Origin: CAVQCJ01 sp963849365
Lineage (GTDB): Bacteria; Actinomycetota; Actinomycetes; Prado026
DNA: 64,000 nucleotides
Assembly (NCBI GenBank): GCA_963849365.1
Contig: CAWKHA010000003.1
Coordinates: 372,001 to 436,000, forward strand
Reading direction: 5' to 3'
The position numbers and the translations under genes were made by a program. Below are positions 48,635 to 57,895 of this stretch, piece by piece (within the stretch, counting starts at the first letter, position 1; the number at the start of each line of letters is the position of its first letter). The notes under the pieces are model-generated. The model searched no databases, had not been told where the DNA came from, and saw nothing but the letters and a program-made list of their open reading frames with translations.

Positions 48635-49894
48635 GTGAGCCGCAGCCAGCTGCACCGTCCCGACGAGCCCCAGCGCGGGCAGGGCGACGACACCGGCTGC
48701 ACCGTGCTGCATGTCGACATGGACGCGTTCTACGCCTCGGTGTCGTTGCTCGCCCGACCCGAGCTGCGGGGCACGCCGGTGATCGTCGGCGGGGGCGGCA
48801 ACCGTGGCGTCGTGCTGTCGGCGACGTACGAGGCGCGTCGCTTCGGGGTGCACTCGGCGATGCCCATGACCAGGGCCCGGCGGATGTGCCCGCAGGCCAC
48901 CGTGATCGAGCCCGACCACGCCCGGTACGCCCAGGTCTCGGCCGGGGTGATGGAGATCTTCCGCGGCGTCACGCCGATGGTCGAGCCGCTGGCCCTGGAC
49001 GAGGCGTTCCTCGACGTCGCCGGGGCGGTGCGCCGCCTCGGCCCGCCGGCGGCGGTCGGGGAGCTGGTCCGGGCCAGGGTCTACGACGAGCAGGGGATCA
49101 CCTGCTCGGTGGGGGTGGCTACCACCAAGTTCGTCGCCAAGCTCGCCTCCACCCGGGCCAAGCCGGACGGCCTGCTGGTCGTCCCGCAGCACCACGTCGT
49201 CGAGTTCCTGCACCCGCTCCCGGTGGGTGCGCTGTGGGGCGTGGGCCAGCGCACCGAGGAGCAGCTGACCCGGCTGGGGCTGCGAACGGTCGGCGACCTC
49301 GCCCGGACACCGGTCGCCACGCTCGAGCGCGCCCTCGGGCCGGCCGCGGGTCGTCACCTCGCCGACCTCGCCTGGGGGCGTGACCCGCGGTCCGTGGTCC
49401 CGCACGAGCCGGACAAGTCCGTCGGCGCGGAAGAGACGTTCGGCACAGACGTCGACGACCCCGAGGTGGTGCGCCGCGAGCTGCTGCGGCTGTCCGAACG
49501 GGTGGGCTCCCGGCTCCGCGCGCAGGGCTACCGCGGTCGGACGGTGTCGGTCAAGATCCGGTTCGCCGACTTCACGACGATCACCCGGTCCCGGACCATG
49601 CGCGACCACACAGACGTCACCAGGGACATCTACGCGACGGCGCTGTCCCTGTACGACGCACTGGGTCTGGACCGGGCCCGGCTGCGGCTCGTGGGTGTCC
49701 GGGTCGAGGGCCTCCTCGACGCCGACGCCGTCGAGGAGCAGCTGGTGCTGGGTGCTCCCGAGCACGGCTGGCGCGACGCCGACGCCGCTGTGGACCGGGC
49801 CGCGAGACGGTTCGGCCGGGGCGCCGTCCGTCCCGCGGCACTGGTGCAGCGCGGCCAGGAGGATCCCGTTCACCGGACGGGTGCAGGACCGTGA
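48635..49894 (+). CDS. dinB: DNA polymerase IV (Y-family)
   Basis: 419 residues. Catalytic carboxylates are in HVDMDAFYASVSLL and LALDEAFLDV, with SVGVATTKFVAKLAS and the little-finger region (VKIRFADFTTITRSRTM). It performs translesion synthesis. It sits 43 bases after the DnaE-type polymerase gene, in the place where an ImuB is found in the mycobacterial mutasome. Unlike ImuB it keeps the active-site residues. No imuA is present. GTG 48635 lacks a strong ribosome site. Confidence 0.9.
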   Translation: MSRSQLHRPDEPQRGQGDDTGCTVLHVDMDAFYASVSLLARPELRGTPVIVGGGGNRGVVLSATYEARRFGVHSAMPMTRARRMCPQATVIEPDHARYAQVSAGVMEIFRGVTPMVEPLALDEAFLDVAGAVRRLGPPAAVGELVRARVYDEQGITCSVGVATTKFVAKLASTRAKPDGLLVVPQHHVVEFLHPLPVGALWGVGQRTEEQLTRLGLRTVGDLARTPVATLERALGPAAGRHLADLAWGRDPRSVVPHEPDKSVGAEETFGTDVDDPEVVRRELLRLSERVGSRLRAQGYRGRTVSVKIRFADFTTITRSRTMRDHTDVTRDIYATALSLYDALGLDRARLRLVGVRVEGLLDADAVEEQLVLGAPEHGWRDADAAVDRAARRFGRGAVRPAALVQRGQEDPVHRTGAGP

Positions 49895-49940
49895 CCGGGA
49901 CGTTTCCTTCAGTCGGGTTTCATCGGAACCGATGCCTGCT

Positions 49941-49946
49941 TATGCT
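49941..49946 (+). promoter_or_regulatory. -10 box TATGCT for the DUF3040 gene
   Basis: TATGCT lies about 50 bases before GTG 49997, which has its own AGGAGGA ribosome site. A weak -35 (TTTCAT) lies further upstream. Confidence 0.35.
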
Positions 49947-49996
49947 GGTCGGGTCGACATCGGTCACCGGGGGGTGACCACCCGCTAGGAGGAGTC

Positions 49997-50401
49997 GTGC
50001 CGCTCTCCGAGCACGAGCAGCGATTGCTCGAGCAGATGGAGCGGGCGCTGTACGCCGAGGACCCGAAGTTCGCATCCACGCTCCGGGGCCACGACCTGCG
50101 CGGCCGCTACCGCCGTCGTGCTGTCCTGGGTGGGTTCGGCGTCCTGGTGGGTCTGGCCCTCCTGCCCGTCGGTATCGCTGGCAAGGCCGTCCTGCTCAGC
50201 GTCCTCGGCTTCCTGATCATGCTGGGCTCGGCGTTCTTCGCGGTCAGCTCCTGGCGGCGCGCTCCGGCGCCTGGGGACACCGTGCTCGCCCAGCCCTCGT
50301 CCGGGCGCGGACGCAAGGGCAAGAACAAGGCGCCCAAGCCCGGGATGATGGACCGTCTCGAAGAGCGCTGGCGCCGCCGTCGCGAGGGCGACGGTCGCTG
50401 A
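49997..50401 (+). CDS. DUF3040 membrane protein
   Basis: 134 residues starting VPLSEHEQRLLEQMERALYAEDPKFAS, the conserved DUF3040 opening. Two membrane helices follow (FGVLVGLALLPVGIAG, VLLSVLGFLIMLGSAFFA), then a basic Lys/Arg-rich cytoplasmic tail. This small family is widespread in actinomycetes near dcw genes; the function is unknown. AGGAGGAG precedes GTG 49997. It converges on the transglutaminase gene with a 15-base gap. Confidence 0.85.
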   Translation: MPLSEHEQRLLEQMERALYAEDPKFASTLRGHDLRGRYRRRAVLGGFGVLVGLALLPVGIAGKAVLLSVLGFLIMLGSAFFAVSSWRRAPAPGDTVLAQPSSGRGRKGKNKAPKPGMMDRLEERWRRRREGDGR

Positions 50402-50416
50402 GCCGGGGTCGACGGC

Positions 50417-52813
50417 TCAGCCGTCGGCCGGCACACGCCGGCGGGTGAACGGACGCCGTACCAGGTCGCGCAGCCGGGCGCCGAAGTCGTCCATCCAGTC
50501 CAGCAGGTCCGCGAACCGCTCGGAGACCTGCGCCAGTACCGACACCGGGATGAACCGGGCCCGCCAGCGCTCCCGCCGTTCGGCTCCCGCCTCCATCGCC
50601 GCCGCCACCGTCCGCGCGTCGGCGGCCGGGTCGGCCCCGGCCAGGATGTCGACGCCGGCACGGGCGTACCGGCACCGCTCCACCGCCCGGGCCAGCCGGT
50701 AGGCCGCGGCGGCGACCTCGGCGGGGACGCCGGACGCCGCGATCCAGTCGGCGGTACGGCGCGGTGTGCGCGCCACCGGCCACGGGTCCTGCAGGTCGCG
50801 GGCGGTGTCGGACAGCTCGAGCCAGGCGAGGCGAACCTGCTCGTGCACGGCAGCGGCGTCGGCCCCTGCCGCCGGGAGCGGGCGCAGCCGACGCCGGCGC
50901 CGGACGACGCGCGCCACCGCCGGCAGCAGCATGAGCAGGACGGCGATCGCGCCCAGCAGCAGGGCCCACGGGAACGACGCAGGCTCGGCGGTGGCGGTCG
51001 AGGATGTGCCGAGGTCGCCGTTGCCGGGACGACGGCCCGCGGCGTCGTTGGCGAGGTCCTGCTGGAGCTTGTTCTGCGGCTTCGCCCCCGGTGCACCGAG
51101 GATGCCGGTCGGGTTGTTCGAGCCGGGGGCCGGGGCGTAGCCGGGCTGCGCCACGCCGGGGGGAGCCGACGCCGTGGGCTCGAACCGCACCCAGCCGATG
51201 CCGCTGAAGTACACCTCGGGCCACGCGTGCGCGTTGTGGTTGCTCACCGAGCGGGTACCCGTGGTGTCCGGCGCCGAGCCCGGCGTGAACCCGACCTCGA
51301 TCCGAGTCGGCAGGCCGGCCTGGCGGGCCATGACGGCGAACGCGCCGGCGAACTGCTGGCAGAACCCGGCCCGGTTCCGCAGGAACGAGACCAGCGGGTT
51401 GCCGGAGGACGCGGGCGGCGACGTGGTGTAGGTGAACTTGTCCTTGGGGTCGATGAAGAACTGCTGCAGTGCCAGCGCCTTGTCGTAGGCGCTGTCGGCC
51501 CGGCCGGTGATCTGCCGCGTCAGCGCGAGCACCGAGGCGGGGATGCCAGCAGGCAGCTTGGTGAAACGGCTCTGGAGCTCGGCCGGGGCCGCCGGCGCGC
51601 TCTTCAGCTCCGCCACGGTCGGCTGCAGGTGCCGGCTCTGCACGGTGTACGCCTGGCCGCGGGTCGTGCTCCCGCCGGTGCGGAACACGTCGATGGTGGT
51701 CCCGTCGTAGGCCCAGCGTCCGGTGAGGCCTTCGATGGACCCACCGGGGTAGGGGACCGGCAGCCAGTCCTGGGTGAGCCCGAGGATGTTGATCTGCGTG
51801 CTGACGTCGGTGCCCTCGATGTCCGGGCTCGAGGTGCTGGGCAGCTGGCGCGCGTCGCCGGCGGCCTGCTGCGGGGCCTGCTTCCAGTCGGTGCCGTCGA
51901 AGCGGTCCAGGGTCACGACGCGGAAGTAGTCGGGGCTGGTGTCGCTGCTGGTGTACTTCAGCAGCGTGACCTCGGACTTCTGGGTGAGGAAGCCACCCAG
52001 CTGCACCGTGGGGTTCAGCCTCGTCACGGACGAGCCGCCGCCAGTGGTGCCGGCCCCGCCGGCACCGCCCGACGACCTGAACAGGCTCGTGCCCGCCCAC
52101 GGCATGAGGGCGGGCAGGACCAGCGCCAGACCGACCGCCGCCGCGCCGATGCGGCGGCCGACGACGCCGAGCGGGTCGGGCGGGGTGCGGGTCAGCGGGT
52201 CGTCGTCCTTGGTCGAGCGCCGGCCCAGCGCGCGGCCCCAGCCGGACAGCCGTTCCCGTCCTTCGGCGAGCATCAGGGCGAGCCAGCCGACCGCCGCGGC
52301 GACGAACAGCAGCACCGGTACGCCGCCGCGCACGACGGTGAGCGGGACCGCGTAGAGCAGCAGCAACGGGACGCCGGCCATCGCCGCGGAGCGGTACGTG
52401 ACGGCGAGGGTGTCCACGACGACCGCGACGAGGCCGGCACCGGCGGCGGCGATGAGCACGAGCCCGGGGTCGGTCGGCGCGGGGGTGGCGTACTTGCGCA
52501 TGCCCAGGAACCCGGTCTGGGCCAGGTCGTCGAGCACTCGCAGCGCGCCCGGGCCGGGGAAGAAGCCGAACACTGCGACGTCGCGAGCGTTCAGCCACGT
52601 GACGGTGACGATGACGGCGGCCAAGCCGAGCAGCGGCACCACCGGCCGGGGCAGCCCGATCCGCCGACCGAGCGCGCAGCCCACCGCCCCGGCGCCGATC
52701 GCGGCGACGACCGGCCAGAACCAGTTGCCCTCGTCGAACGTGCTCGACAGCGAGAGCGCGGCGAGGAGCGTGGCCAGGGCGGCGACGAAAGTCAGCCGCG
52801 GTCGGGCGCTCAC
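50417..52813 (-). CDS. Transglutaminase-like membrane protein (TgpA type)
   Basis: 798 residues. The N-terminus has about six membrane helices, followed by a DUF3488-like extracellular part and a transglutaminase core with the Cys-His pair in AGFCQQFAGAFAVMARQAGLPTR and NAHAWPEVYF. Another membrane helix (ALLLGAIAVLLMLLPAVARVV) and a cytoplasmic DUF4129-like domain end the protein. Such proteins form a unit with MoxR ATPase and DUF58 protein and are thought to modify surface proteins. GTG 52813 overlaps the DUF58 stop by four bases. The frame is intact. Confidence 0.88.
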   Translation of the reverse strand: MSARPRLTFVAALATLLAALSLSSTFDEGNWFWPVVAAIGAGAVGCALGRRIGLPRPVVPLLGLAAVIVTVTWLNARDVAVFGFFPGPGALRVLDDLAQTGFLGMRKYATPAPTDPGLVLIAAAGAGLVAVVVDTLAVTYRSAAMAGVPLLLLYAVPLTVVRGGVPVLLFVAAAVGWLALMLAEGRERLSGWGRALGRRSTKDDDPLTRTPPDPLGVVGRRIGAAAVGLALVLPALMPWAGTSLFRSSGGAGGAGTTGGGSSVTRLNPTVQLGGFLTQKSEVTLLKYTSSDTSPDYFRVVTLDRFDGTDWKQAPQQAAGDARQLPSTSSPDIEGTDVSTQINILGLTQDWLPVPYPGGSIEGLTGRWAYDGTTIDVFRTGGSTTRGQAYTVQSRHLQPTVAELKSAPAAPAELQSRFTKLPAGIPASVLALTRQITGRADSAYDKALALQQFFIDPKDKFTYTTSPPASSGNPLVSFLRNRAGFCQQFAGAFAVMARQAGLPTRIEVGFTPGSAPDTTGTRSVSNHNAHAWPEVYFSGIGWVRFEPTASAPPGVAQPGYAPAPGSNNPTGILGAPGAKPQNKLQQDLANDAAGRRPGNGDLGTSSTATAEPASFPWALLLGAIAVLLMLLPAVARVVRRRRRLRPLPAAGADAAAVHEQVRLAWLELSDTARDLQDPWPVARTPRRTADWIAASGVPAEVAAAAYRLARAVERCRYARAGVDILAGADPAADARTVAAAMEAGAERRERWRARFIPVSVLAQVSERFADLLDWMDDFGARLRDLVRRPFTRRRVPADG

Positions 52814-54138
52814 GGTGCCGCCGCCCAGCTCGGCGTGCTCGGGGCCGCGCCGCTGCCGTCCGCTCCGACGCCCAGCGTGAACGAGACCGGCGAGCTCGCG
52901 ACGTACGGCCAGACGTCGGCGAGCCGCTGGCCCGCGCTGAGGGTGACCACTCGCCAGCCCGCGCCGCGCAGCACGGCCACCGGATCGGACGGGTCCGCCC
53001 GCGGAGCGCGTTCCCGGGCCGCCGCCGACCGCCAGCTCTCCACGTCGAGGGCGACCGCGAGCACCGATCCGGCGCCGTGCCGGTAGCGCACCAGCTCGGC
53101 CGCCTCGTCGACCGTCAGCGCGCCGAGCACCGCGACGGTCAGACCTTCGCCGGCGGACCGCAGCACCGGGCCGGCCAGCTGCAGCGACCGGTTCGTCGAC
53201 GGCTCGACCACCGCGAGCGCGTCGAGCAGCGTGTCCTCCTGCTCGCCGCGCTGGTCGGCCAGGGAGGCGGTGATCCGGCGCCCGGCGTCGGTGACCAGGT
53301 CGAGGGTGAAGCCGGAGCGGCCAAGGTGCACGCCGAGCGAAGCGGCCGCGGACACGGCCACCTCGAACGACGACGCGGGCCCGTCGCCGCGGTGCGCCGT
53401 GCACCCGGGTGTCCAGCAGCAGCAGGCCGCGGCTCTCCCACGGCTGCTCCTCGCGGCGCACCATGAGCTCGCCGCGGTGCGCCGTCGACCGCCAGTGGAT
53501 GCGGCGCAGGTCGTCGCCCGCGGCGGTACTCGCGGGTGACGACGTCGTCCTCGCCGGCAGAGGCGATCGAGCGGGCCTTGGACTCGCCGCTGCCGGCCCA
53601 GTCCCCGCCCAGCGGCAGCGCGGGCAGCGTCTCGACCACCGGGGTGACGACGAACGTCGTCGGTGCTGGTGAACGAACGGACGAGCTCGCACATCCCGAA
53701 CGGGTCGGTCAGCCGGATCGACAGCGGGCCGAGGGCGAACCGTCCCCGGACCTCCGAGCGCAGCGAGTACGCGACGTCGCGCGTGCCGCGGGGCTCGACC
53801 CGGTCGAGGACGAACCGCGGCCGCGCTCCCAGCACGTACGGGATGCGGTCCTCCAGGAGCAGCAGACCGGTCGGCAGCCGCGACACGTTCTCCAGCCGCA
53901 GCACGACCCGCGCGTCGCTGCCGACCGGAGCCCGGGCAGGCTCCAGGCGGCGCGAGGACGCGATGCGGTAGCGGGTCCTGGCGACGACGACGGCGCTGAC
54001 CAGGGGGAGGGCCGCGACCAGCACCGCGACCCGCAGCAGGTCGCGCTGCCCGAAGAGCAGGGCGCACAGCGCCGACGCACCTCCCGCCCCCAGGAAGCAC
54101 CGCCCACGAGTGGTGAGCCCGCGCAGGGCCTGTCGCAT
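52810..54138 (-). pseudogene. DUF58 (von Willebrand-like) protein gene with three +1 frameshifts
   Basis: The protein starts at ATG 54138 with two membrane helices and a beta-rich part (RVVLRLENVSRLPTGLLLLEDRIPY). It then changes frame near 53660, again near 53518 and again near 53398, and regains the first frame. Pieced together it is a normal DUF58 protein with the hallmark DLRRIHWRSTAHRGELMVRREEQP. Each shift is explained by one extra C on the plus strand, and three extra bases restore the frame. It lies between moxR and the transglutaminase gene, as usual. Either recent decay or sequence errors; the intact neighbouring frames and frame restoration favour errors. Confidence 0.75.
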
Positions 54139-54161
54139 GCCGTCGCCTGTCGCCCGGCGCC

Positions 54162-55137
<976 letters not shown>

Positions 55138-55230
55138 GCACTCATGAGAACACGGACGGGCGTGCCGTGGGCAGCCCACAGGCGAACCGCGATCCGGCGG
55201 CGCCCTCCACCGCCCTCCACCCGACCGCCC

Positions 55231-55327
55231 CGCCCTCCCCGGTTCCCGACTGGTGCGCGCGTCTTGGGCCTTCGGCCGGCCCGGTAGGCCCAGGACGCGC
55301 GCACCAGTCGGAGGCGGGGGGAGGGCG
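55231..55327. repeat. Long inverted repeat between moxR and mraZ
   Basis: The arms 55246-55270 and 55287-55311 (CCGACTGGTGCGCGCGTC plus TTGGGCC, and its complement) pair over 25 bases with one mismatch. Outer CGCCCTCCCC/GGGGAGGGCG segments extend the structure to about 97 bases around a 16-base GC-rich loop. It lies between divergent genes, so a simple terminator role is unlikely. Confidence 0.6.
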
Positions 55328-55435
55328 ACAGGCAGGCCGGGCACGGTGCGACGCTCCACGGCGCTCCACCGGTGCTGACCTGCACGGACGCGCAGGGCGC
55401 TCCGGCGGCCCGTCCGGAATGGGAGCGTTTCGGGG

Positions 55436-55463
55436 TTGACGGTGGAGTGTTGTGGAGTACTGT
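55436..55463 (+). promoter_or_regulatory. Promoter of the dcw cluster (PmraZ)
   Basis: TTGACG at 55436-55441 and TACTGT at 55458-55463 with a 16-base spacer. It is one of the best housekeeping-type promoters in the window and lies 50 bases before the mraZ start. Confidence 0.7.
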
Positions 55464-55465
55464 GG
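55441..55465 (+). promoter_or_regulatory. MraZ operator: three direct repeats overlapping the promoter
   Basis: GGTGG, TGTGG and TGTGG at 55441, 55451 and 55461 are separated by exactly five bases, giving a 10-base period on one face of the helix. E. coli MraZ binds 5-base repeats spaced by 5 bases in the same place. The repeats cover the spacer and the -10 box, so MraZ would repress its own operon. Confidence 0.65.
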
Positions 55466-55512
55466 CGCGCACTGGAGCCGAGGGGTCGAGACCGGGGTCG
55501 GGAGGTGGGGCC

Positions 55513-55944
55513 GTGTTCCTGGGCACCCACCAACCACGGCTCGACGAGAAGGGCCGGCTGTTCCTGCCGGCGAAGTTCCGCGACGAGCTGGCGGGAGGCC
55601 TGGTGATCACGAAGGGGCAGGAGCGCTGCCTGTACGTGTTCCCGGCCGCCGAGTTCGCCGCGATGACCGAGCGGATGTCGGCCGCACCGGTGACCAGCAA
55701 GGCCGGCCGTGACTACATGCGCGTCCTGTTCGCCGGCGCCAGCGACGAGACCGCGGACAAGCAGGGCCGCGTGATGATCCCGGCCGGGCTGCGCACGTAC
55801 GCGGGGCTGGACCGCGACGTCGTGGTCATCGGCGCGAACACGCGGCTGGAGATCTGGGACCGCCCGACCTGGGAGACGTACCTGGCGGCGCAGGAGCCGC
55901 AGTTCGCCGACCTGTCCGAGGAGGTGCTGCCCGGGCTGATGTGA
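55513..55944 (+). CDS. mraZ: Transcriptional regulator MraZ
   Basis: 143 residues with two AbrB-like SpoVT halves: FLGTHQPRLDEKGRLFLPAKFRDELAGG and SDETADKQGRVMIPAGLRTYAGLDRDVVV. It binds DNA as a ring and represses the dcw cluster, whose first gene it is. GGAGGTG precedes GTG 55513. Binding-site repeats are visible in its own promoter (55441-55465). Confidence 0.95.
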   Translation: MFLGTHQPRLDEKGRLFLPAKFRDELAGGLVITKGQERCLYVFPAAEFAAMTERMSAAPVTSKAGRDYMRVLFAGASDETADKQGRVMIPAGLRTYAGLDRDVVVIGANTRLEIWDRPTWETYLAAQEPQFADLSEEVLPGLM

Positions 55945-56126
55945 CGGCACACGTGTGGCGCGAGGTCTCCACCCGCTTCTCCTCCTGACTCACCTTCCCC
56001 GGTGCCAGGCGGCTTCCCGGGAGCGGTTGGGGACCTGGCGGCACACGAGCACATGCACACGAGCACACGCAGGGGCAGGCAGGTCGGTCGACGGTCCGCG
56101 AGCCGTCGCAGCAGGAGAGGGTCGAG

Positions 56127-56318
56127 ATGAGCGCCAGCGTCACACATCCCAGCGCAGGGCTTGCGCCCGAGGCCGAGCCGGCGTGGTACGACGGCCTGGC
56201 GTTCCAGGGCCCGTTGGACCCCGCCGGCACGCTGTTCGCGTTCCTGCTCGCCCTGGTGGCGACCGTCGGCGTCGTGGTCATGGTCGCCGCCGTCGTCCGC
56301 ATGGTCAGCGCGGGCTGA
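56127..56318 (+). CDS. Small single-span membrane protein in the dcw cluster (63 aa)
   Basis: Starts ATG 56127 with AGGAGAGGG upstream. A hydrophilic N-terminus with AWYDGLAFQGPLDP is followed by one membrane helix (LFAFLLALVATVGVVVMVAAVVRM). It lies between mraZ and rsmH and ends eight bases before the rsmH start, so it is part of the operon. I do not recognise a family; a role in division or envelope assembly is suggested only by location. The preceding 180 bases (55945-56126) hold no gene I can support. Confidence 0.55.
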   Translation: MSASVTHPSAGLAPEAEPAWYDGLAFQGPLDPAGTLFAFLLALVATVGVVVMVAAVVRMVSAG

Positions 56319-56326
56319 GCCGGTCC

Positions 56327-57286
56327 GTGTCCGCTGCGAACGACCGGCACGTGCCGGTCCTGCTCGAACGCTGCGTCGCGCTGCTCGCGCCCGCGGTGAC
56401 CGCGCCGGGAGCCGTGCTGGTGGACGCCACGCTCGGCCTTGGCGGCCACACGGAGGCGTTCCTGCAGAGCTTCCCCGACCTGCACGTCGTCGGGCTCGAC
56501 CGGGACCCGCAGGCGCTGGACCTGTCCCGCCGACGGCTCGCTGCGTACTCCGGCCGTACCACGTTCGTGCACGCGGTGTACGACGAGCTGCCGGACACCC
56601 TGGCCGGGCTCGGCCTCACGCAGGTGCAGGGCATCCTGTTCGACCTCGGGGTGTCCAGCCTGCAGCTGGACGAGGCGGAGCGCGGCTTCGCGTACGCGCA
56701 GGACGCGCCGCTGGACATGCGCATGGACCAGAGCACCGGGCGCACCGCGGCGGACGTGCTGAACACCTACCCCGCCGCCGACCTCGCGCGGGTGCTGCGC
56801 GAGTACGGCGAGGAGCGGTTCGCGCGGCGCATCGCCGACCGGGTGGTCGCCGAGCGCGAGCACGCGCCGTTCGAGCGGTCGGCCCGGCTGGCCGACCTGA
56901 TCCGCGCCGCCGTCCCGGCGGCCACCCGCCGCACGGGTGGCAATCCGGCCAAGCGGACCTTCCAGGCGCTGCGCATCGAGGTGAACGGCGAGCTCGCGGC
57001 CCTCGAGCACGCGTTGCCTGCCGCCGTGGCCGCGCTGGCGGTCGGCGGGCGCATCGTGGTGCTGTCGTACCAGTCGCTGGAGGACCGGCTGGTCAAGCGG
57101 GTGCTCGGCGCGGGGGCTGCGAGCACGGCCCCGCCGGGCCTGCCGGTCGTCCCGGAGGCTTTGCAGCCACGGCTGCGGCTGCTCACCCGGGGAGCGGAGA
57201 CGGCCTCCGCAGCCGAGGTGGAGTCCAACGCACGCTCCGCGTCGGTACGGCTGCGTGCTGCCGAGCGGATCAGGGCGGCGGCGTGA
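56327..57286 (+). CDS. rsmH: 16S rRNA (cytosine1402-N4)-methyltransferase
   Basis: 319 residues. The SAM-binding start is HVPVLLERCVALLAPA then DATLGLGGHTEAFL; further blocks are FDLGVSSLQLDEAERGF, NPAKRTFQALRIEVNGEL and VVLSYQSLEDRLVK. It methylates C1402 of 16S rRNA in the ribosomal P site. GTG 56327 is the start (VSAANDRHVP). The stop overlaps the ftsL start by four bases (GTGA), the typical coupled arrangement. Confidence 0.95.
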   Translation: MSAANDRHVPVLLERCVALLAPAVTAPGAVLVDATLGLGGHTEAFLQSFPDLHVVGLDRDPQALDLSRRRLAAYSGRTTFVHAVYDELPDTLAGLGLTQVQGILFDLGVSSLQLDEAERGFAYAQDAPLDMRMDQSTGRTAADVLNTYPAADLARVLREYGEERFARRIADRVVAEREHAPFERSARLADLIRAAVPAATRRTGGNPAKRTFQALRIEVNGELAALEHALPAAVAALAVGGRIVVLSYQSLEDRLVKRVLGAGAASTAPPGLPVVPEALQPRLRLLTRGAETASAAEVESNARSASVRLRAAERIRAAA

Positions 57287-57895
57287 GCACGGCTTCCGGC
57301 CCGGTCCCGGCCGCCCGCGCGGCCCGGCCCCCGTCGCCGCAGCGCGATCCCGACGCCGGTTCCCGGCTGCGGCTGGTCCCCGCGGCCGGCACCAAGGCTT
57401 CGTCCGGAACGTTCGTGCTGCTGCTCGCCGCCGTGCTCGGCGCCGGCCTGCTCGGCCTGCTCGCGGTCAACACGCTGCTGGCCCAGGGCTCGTTCACGAC
57501 GTCCGAGCTCTCCGCGCGGCAGGACGCGCTGGCCCAGCAGGAGCAGCAGCTCCAGCAGGAGGTCGCGCTGCTGCAGTCGCCGCAGCAGCTGGCCGCGGCG
57601 GCGAGCGCGCTGGGCATGGTCGGCACGCACAACCCGGTGTTCATCGACCCGAAGACCGGCAGGATCCTGGGCGTCCCGCAGGCGGCCCCGCGTCCGGCGC
57701 CCAGGCGGCCGCCACGACGCCGGCGACGTCGACCGCCACGGTACCGCCACGGCCACCGCCGCGGCGACGGCGACCGCCGGCCCGACGGTCCCGGCCGCCA
57801 CGGCCAAGCCGAGCGCGGGTACCAAGCCCAGCGCGGGTACCAAGCCCAGCGGTGCCCCGAAGCCTTCGCCGCGCCCGTCGGCGGGGACGCGATGA
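57283..57895 (+). CDS. ftsL: Cell division protein FtsL, C-terminal linker apparently frameshifted
   Basis: From GTG 57283: a basic cytoplasmic part, one membrane helix (TFVLLLAAVLGAGLLGLLAVNTLL) and a periplasmic coiled coil (ARQDALAQQEQQLQQEVALLQSP), the FtsL layout. After VPQAAPRPA (about 57700) the natural low-complexity tail appears in a second frame (AQAAATTPATSTAT) and then in a third (TATATAAATATAGPT, KPSAGTKPSAGTKPS). It ends at TGA 57893-57895, which overlaps the ftsI ATG. As written, the first frame stays open into ftsI instead, with an odd Arg-rich stretch. FtsL recruits FtsI/FtsW to the septum. Confidence 0.7.

Noticed and set aside
50410..50426. CGACGGC-TCA-GCCGTCG palindrome between DUF3040 and the transglutaminase gene as a terminator
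   Set aside because: Seven-base arms overlap the last codons of the transglutaminase gene and no U-run follows on either strand, so support is too weak.
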